NCBI RefSeq assembly: GCF_041737375.1
Contig: NZ_JBGSRV010000010.1
Coordinates: 620,001-684,000, forward strand
DNA length: 64,000 bases
DNA from: Vampirovibrio sp041737375
GTDB taxonomy: Bacteria; Cyanobacteriota; Vampirovibrionia; Vampirovibrionales; Vampirovibrionaceae
Reading direction: 5' to 3'
This document shows, piece after piece, positions 60,457-64,000 of the stretch. The position numbers and the translations under genes are program-made. Below the pieces are notes generated by a model. That model did not search any database. It was not told where the DNA came from and was given only the letters and a program-made list of their open reading frames with translations. The stretch's first letter is position 1, and every line of letters starts with the position of its first letter.

Positions 60457-61614
60457 AATGTAAACGAGCTAAACTTGTCTTTACGCCCTGTCATTTTAGC
60501 CCCATTGCTGGTAATGGTGCTTTTAACCTTTCTGATTGGTGGTACCGCTTACCAGCAAACCTTGCGCTGGAAAAATGAAGTGGTTCGGGTATCCGACAAT
60601 GTGAGCCAAGTGGTCATTCTCAGTAACATTCGCTGGGGCTTGAAAAAAGTACAGCAAGAACTGGCAGAAAACCCGGAACAGGCCCAAGCCGACTGGAATG
60701 AAATTTATCGACAAACCCGGTTAATAGCGGCCATTCAAAATAAAAAGAGCGACGAGCAAGGGAAACAAGCCCTTTCGCCGCTGTTACAAAGCATTTTAAA
60801 CAACAAACAACCCAACTTGCTGCTGGTAAAAGGGTTGAGCCAAAGCGATTTCTTTTCCTTCAGCCTGGACGAGCTGAATGACCTTAGCAACCTGCAAAAT
60901 CAGGCCCAACATGTTACTCAGTGGGTCACCATCAGCATGATTGTGCTGGGCTTGGTACTAACGGGCATTACCGCTTACGATCTGGATCGGCTCATTCAAC
61001 AACTGGCCCGCTCTCGGGATTTAAATATTCAGTTGCAAGAAGAAGAAAGACGACGCATCGCCCAAGACTTGCACGATGGCGTGGTGCAGGAACTGATTGA
61101 TTTGAAGCGCAACTACGCCCCCCAAAAAATAGAGGCGGTCATCGATAATTTGCGACGGGTTTGCCACAACCTGAAACCCCAGGTGCTGGAAGACTTGGGA
61201 CTGGTGGCCTCGCTGGAATTTCTGGCCGATGATTTGCGGCAGTTCGGCATTGAGAAGGTTTCTCTCAATGCCGATTTAGTGGGCCTTTCCAGCCTACCCA
61301 AGCCTTATGAATTGCCGCTTTTTAGAGTGCTGCAGGAGCTTTGCTCCAATATCAAGCATCACGCCCAAGCCAGTCAGGTCAACATCACCATCGCCTACAC
61401 CCCAGAAGAAAGCCCCATGCTCAGCGCCTCTATTTATGACAACGGCAAAGGTTTTGACCCGCTGAAGGCTTATCCCAAAAGCATGGGTTTAACCGGGGTC
61501 AAAGAGCGGATTCAACAGATAGAAGGCCGCCTTCACATTGAGAGTAAGCCGGGACAAGGCAGTCGCTTTCACTTCACCATTCCTGTGAGGCCCCATGACC
61601 TCCCCAAAAGCTGA
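60433..61614 (+). CDS. NarL-family sensor histidine kinase
   Basis: A 393-residue membrane sensor kinase. Transmembrane helices lie at about 17-36 and 163-182 around an external domain of about 125 residues. The HisKA_3 segment EEERRRIAQDLHDGVVQEL carries the phosphorylated His214. The ATPase domain ends with ASIYDNGKGFDP, then SMGLTGVKERIQQIEGRL and GQGSRFHFTIP. The GTG start at 60433 has GGAAGG six bases upstream, but both are inside the pilin terminator hairpin; a TTG at 60475 is an alternative start. The response regulator gene overlaps its end by 20 bases. Signal unknown, possibly a surface or pilus cue. Confidence 0.92.
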   Translation: MFGLPPFFNVNELNLSLRPVILAPLLVMVLLTFLIGGTAYQQTLRWKNEVVRVSDNVSQVVILSNIRWGLKKVQQELAENPEQAQADWNEIYRQTRLIAAIQNKKSDEQGKQALSPLLQSILNNKQPNLLLVKGLSQSDFFSFSLDELNDLSNLQNQAQHVTQWVTISMIVLGLVLTGITAYDLDRLIQQLARSRDLNIQLQEEERRRIAQDLHDGVVQELIDLKRNYAPQKIEAVIDNLRRVCHNLKPQVLEDLGLVASLEFLADDLRQFGIEKVSLNADLVGLSSLPKPYELPLFRVLQELCSNIKHHAQASQVNITIAYTPEESPMLSASIYDNGKGFDPLKAYPKSMGLTGVKERIQQIEGRLHIESKPGQGSRFHFTIPVRPHDLPKS

Positions 61615-62251
61615 CCCGCAACCAAGGCCCATTACAGTCATCCTGGTGGATGACCACAGCGTGGTGCGCCAAGGCACCCGTGAAATGCTGAACCGCAGCC
61701 CTGATTTCTCAGTGCTGGGAGAAGCCTCCTCGGGGGAAGCGTTAATGGGGTTGCTAAAACTCAGGCAGCCAGACTTGCTGCTGCTGGACATCAATCTGCC
61801 CCATCAAAACGGCCTGCAATTACTGGAAACGATCAAACCCGCCTTCCCGGGCCTGAAAATTGTTTTATTTTCAGCCCACATTGATTTGCAGTACATTCGA
61901 AAAGCCCAAATCCTGAAGGTGGAAGGGTTTTTGAGTAAAACCATTGATGAACGCTGCCTACAAAACAGCCTGAAACAAGCATTCGCCGGGATAGACCTAC
62001 CCGTGTTATCAGCGGATATCGCTGAACGATTAAAAACCGCCAACCATCACAAGCAAGAAAACCCATTTACGGCCCGAGAACAGGAAATTCTGTCTCAACT
62101 GGCCCAAGGACTTAGCAATCAGGCCATTGCCAAAAATCTTTGCCTTTCGGTTAAAACCGTGGATACCCATGTTGCCAACCTGATGAAAAAAACCGGCCTT
62201 AACAAACGTACCCAACTGCTGGCCCACGCCTTTGAGCAAGGGCTGGTGTAA
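61595..62251 (+). CDS. NarL/LuxR-type response regulator
   Basis: A 218-residue two-component regulator. Receiver domain: ITVILVDDHSVVRQGTREML with the acidic pair D19/D20, phosphorylation Asp D65 in LLLLDINLP, and the Lys in LSKTIDE. LuxR-type HTH at about 152-210: FTAREQEILSQLAQGLSNQAI then AKNLCLSVKTVDTHVANLMKK. The gene overlaps the kinase gene by 20 bases, so the two form a cognate pair. Targets are unknown; the nearest candidate is the upstream pilin gene. Confidence 0.95.
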   Translation: MTSPKADPQPRPITVILVDDHSVVRQGTREMLNRSPDFSVLGEASSGEALMGLLKLRQPDLLLLDINLPHQNGLQLLETIKPAFPGLKIVLFSAHIDLQYIRKAQILKVEGFLSKTIDERCLQNSLKQAFAGIDLPVLSADIAERLKTANHHKQENPFTAREQEILSQLAQGLSNQAIAKNLCLSVKTVDTHVANLMKKTGLNKRTQLLAHAFEQGLV

Positions 62252-62374
62252 GCCTACCGGGTGCAGGGCTGAAAAGCTTGTGCTTACGATCCTTTCAATG
62301 GATGGGATTAATCGCATGGCCTATTCCGTAATCGCGCAACAATCAGTTACAATGAAGGGGTAGGAAACTGTAAA

Positions 62375-63739
62375 GTGGTGGACGTGGCCCCTCGATATCA
62401 ATTTTTATGCGGATTGCTGATTCTGGCCGGACTTAGCTTTGTGATGGAAAACCCAGCGCAAAGTACCGAGCTGGATGGCTTTGCCATTAACACCCAGGAT
62501 AAATCGGTTACTGTAACCCTGTTTACCGACCAACGGGCCAGCTACACCACCGAGCATCAAGGCAAGCAGTTTACCATCGTTTTGCCCGACACCCAGCTTT
62601 CTCAGGATCAAATTACCAACGGCTTGCCCGTGGTGATTGACAACAAAAACCGCTTTATTGGGCGGGCGGTTCCCAGCGACGATGGCAAAGTCAAAATCAT
62701 CCTGCCAAACCTCCCCGCCAGTGACTACCATATTTCCATTCAGCAAAAACGACCCGGCGCAGCAGCGGTTAAAACCGCTCCCCCTGCTGAAAAACTAAAA
62801 CCACGTCCAGCGGTGCAGGCTCAACCGGAAAGCCAGTTTGAACAAGTGGCGGCCAATTTCCCCAAGCCCGCCCCTAAAAAAGACATTTCCGTTAAAACCA
62901 GCCGCCTGAAGTTAAGCCCGGCACCCACCCGAAACCGGCAAGCCGGGGAATGGAATCCGTATGTTTACCGCCCCAGCGACTTCCAGAAAACAGCCCGCTT
63001 AAAACCGTCTGTTAAAGCCGCAAGCCAGAAACGCTTGCCCAACGATGAGCCGGTGAACACCATTTCGGTGGCAGATTCTCTGCGCCTACCGGCGGAAAAA
63101 CAAACCAGCCTGAATGAGACGGGTCCCACACAGACCGATCCGCTCTGGTACCTGCATGCCTTGCCCACCAATAGCGCAACGCCCACAGATACCTTGCAAG
63201 GTCCGGCAGTCAGTGGCTTGCCGCTGGCCGTTACTGCTCCTGCTCAACCCAGTCCACCAGCCCCTAGCGAAATTAAGGAGCTGACCTCTGAAATTCGGGA
63301 AGGTTTTCAAGCCCTGCCACAATGGCTGATTATTACCGTGGCCGTTTTTCTGGGGGGCATGGGCCTATTCTGCCTCATTGGCGGACTAGTGTTGCTCAAA
63401 GTCCTGCTCAGTCAATCCCAATCCTCTTTGGGAAAAGACGCCAACACCAACGGCATGCCCTACCTCACTGGCATGGTGCCATTGTACGCCCCTCCCGAAC
63501 CTGTGGTAAGCGCGACCCCGGCCCCCTCCAAAAAACAAGCTGCCACCAGCAGCCGCCCCAGCTACGGGCAGGCGTCATTGCGGTTTGAGGACAAAGTGTC
63601 CGTTCAGGCGCTAGACTACCTGAAAGGCAGCTCGCCCAGTGTGTCGCAGGCCATCTACAATACCAGTCTGGTTAAATTTCCGGCCAGCCGGAAACAGCGC
63701 AGTCTGGGTGTAACCCGGCAAAAAGCGGGTCAGCTTTAA
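62375..63739 (+). CDS. Exported anchored protein with AMIN-like N-terminus
   Basis: A 454-residue protein starting at a GTG at 62375 (AGGA about nine bases upstream). A signal-like hydrophobic N-terminus (about 9-24) precedes a beta-rich segment of about 100 residues, LDGFAINTQDKSVTVTLFTD and YTTEHQGKQFTIVLPDTQLS, which resembles the AMIN domain found in pilus secretins and amidases. A long Pro/Lys/Ala-rich linker (about 125-300) follows, then a transmembrane helix (about 316-341, QWLIITVAVFLGGMGLFCLIGGLV), and a 110-residue basic tail. The AMIN assignment is by pattern only. Its place after a pilin and a two-component pair makes a pilus or envelope role possible. Confidence 0.6.
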   Translation: MVDVAPRYQFLCGLLILAGLSFVMENPAQSTELDGFAINTQDKSVTVTLFTDQRASYTTEHQGKQFTIVLPDTQLSQDQITNGLPVVIDNKNRFIGRAVPSDDGKVKIILPNLPASDYHISIQQKRPGAAAVKTAPPAEKLKPRPAVQAQPESQFEQVAANFPKPAPKKDISVKTSRLKLSPAPTRNRQAGEWNPYVYRPSDFQKTARLKPSVKAASQKRLPNDEPVNTISVADSLRLPAEKQTSLNETGPTQTDPLWYLHALPTNSATPTDTLQGPAVSGLPLAVTAPAQPSPPAPSEIKELTSEIREGFQALPQWLIITVAVFLGGMGLFCLIGGLVLLKVLLSQSQSSLGKDANTNGMPYLTGMVPLYAPPEPVVSATPAPSKKQAATSSRPSYGQASLRFEDKVSVQALDYLKGSSPSVSQAIYNTSLVKFPASRKQRSLGVTRQKAGQL

Positions 63740-63853
63740 CTTTCGACCTTAAAGCGTCTTAAAGTCGCTTAGGGCAATCATCCGTGCCACAGAGTGCCAT
63801 GTGTTTGAGCGCCCATGCTTGGCCTGAGGGTCGTATATTTGTTATTTTGCTTA

Positions 63854-63862
63854 TGCTATATT
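63854..63862 (+). promoter_or_regulatory. Extended -10 promoter upstream of gap
   Basis: TG-C-TATATT fits the extended -10 pattern and lies about 60 bases before the gap start codon. No good -35 is visible at the usual distance, which is usual for extended -10 promoters. The 5' flank is AT-rich. Confidence 0.45.
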
Positions 63863-63923
63863 GATTTGGAAAATGCTTTTGGCAATATTCAGCCGTATCA
63901 GCGTTATGAGAAGGAAAATGCTT

Positions 63924-64000
63924 ATGGTAAGCAAAGTCGCCATCAATGGCTTCGGTCGTATCGGTCGTTTGACCTTACGGGCCGCTCTGGAAAGTTCCCG
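63924..64000 (+). CDS. gap: Glyceraldehyde-3-phosphate dehydrogenase, 3' truncated
   Basis: The first 25 codons of GAPDH are present: MVSKVAINGFGRIGRLTLRA, the canonical N-terminal NAD-binding GxGxxG region, which then runs off the window. The ATG at 63924 has AAGGA eight bases upstream; an ATG at 63918 is too close to that site. The enzyme oxidises glyceraldehyde-3-phosphate in glycolysis or, reversed, in gluconeogenesis. Which cofactor or isoform it is cannot be read from this fragment. Confidence 0.93.
   Translation, partial: MVSKVAINGFGRIGRLTLRAALESS

Overview
The window looks like chromosomal core from a Gram-negative, flagellated, non-photosynthetic relative of Cyanobacteria (Vampirovibrionia/'Melainabacteria'-like). 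This assignment is inference, since no rRNA or tRNA gene is visible. Supporting points: a full outer-membrane toolkit (Lnt, a BamA/Omp85 with only three visible POTRA repeats as in cyanobacteria, an OmpH/Skp chaperone); a biotin gene pair in which bioD sits next to a probable bioU, the cyanobacterial suicide-enzyme route to diaminopelargonate; flagellar genes; and no photosynthesis genes. Genes are dense, on both strands, in short operons. I see no insertion sequence, prophage or CRISPR array.

Layout. 1-1.7 kb: a truncated GGDEF protein and ubiE/menG. 1.7-4.7 kb (minus): a small protein, a DppA-type peptidase, then five small membrane or exported proteins, including two YtxH-like and one DUF948-like. 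4.7-7.3 kb: a GH38 alpha-mannosidase. 7.4-9.6 kb (minus): fliJ, a probable fliK and a hook/rod gene. 9.9-14 kb: DUF378, mnmG, yifB/comM. 14-21 kb: sppA, a Yip1 protein, an HTH/zinc-ribbon protein, a very acidic 891-residue protein, an ATP-grasp-like protein. 20.7-22.3 kb: aroQ and prfB, the latter with a programmed +1 frameshift. 22.5-28.8 kb: a small orphan, two overlapping WYL-type regulators, a uridine-kinase-like protein, a proline-rich membrane protein, pth, tlyA. 28.9-33.7 kb: the glycine cleavage operon gcvT-gcvH-gcvPA-gcvPB. 33.7-36.1 kb: bioD, bioU, ruvC. 36.2-44.4 kb: lnt, a TPR protein, a second proline-rich membrane protein with a 39-bp tandem repeat, an LD-carboxypeptidase, a beta-propeller protein, dapF. 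44.4-48.2 kb: a three-gene membrane glycosylation cassette. 48.4-51 kb: bamA and ompH. 51.1-57.9 kb: mutS, mnmE, nagZ, glycerate kinase. 58.1-64 kb: a second membrane glycosyltransferase, a type IV pilin-like gene, a histidine kinase/response regulator pair, an exported anchor-like protein and the start of gap.

Themes. Cell-envelope biogenesis and peptidoglycan turnover dominate (lnt, bamA, ompH, nagZ, LD-carboxypeptidase, DppA, dapF, the glycosyltransferases). Translation fidelity is also well represented (mnmG, mnmE, pth, prfB, tlyA). The most interesting items are the bioU-bioD pair, a pilin terminator whose hairpin contains the ribosome-binding site and start codon of the downstream histidine kinase, the overlapping WYL regulator pair, and several large orphan proteins of unknown function.
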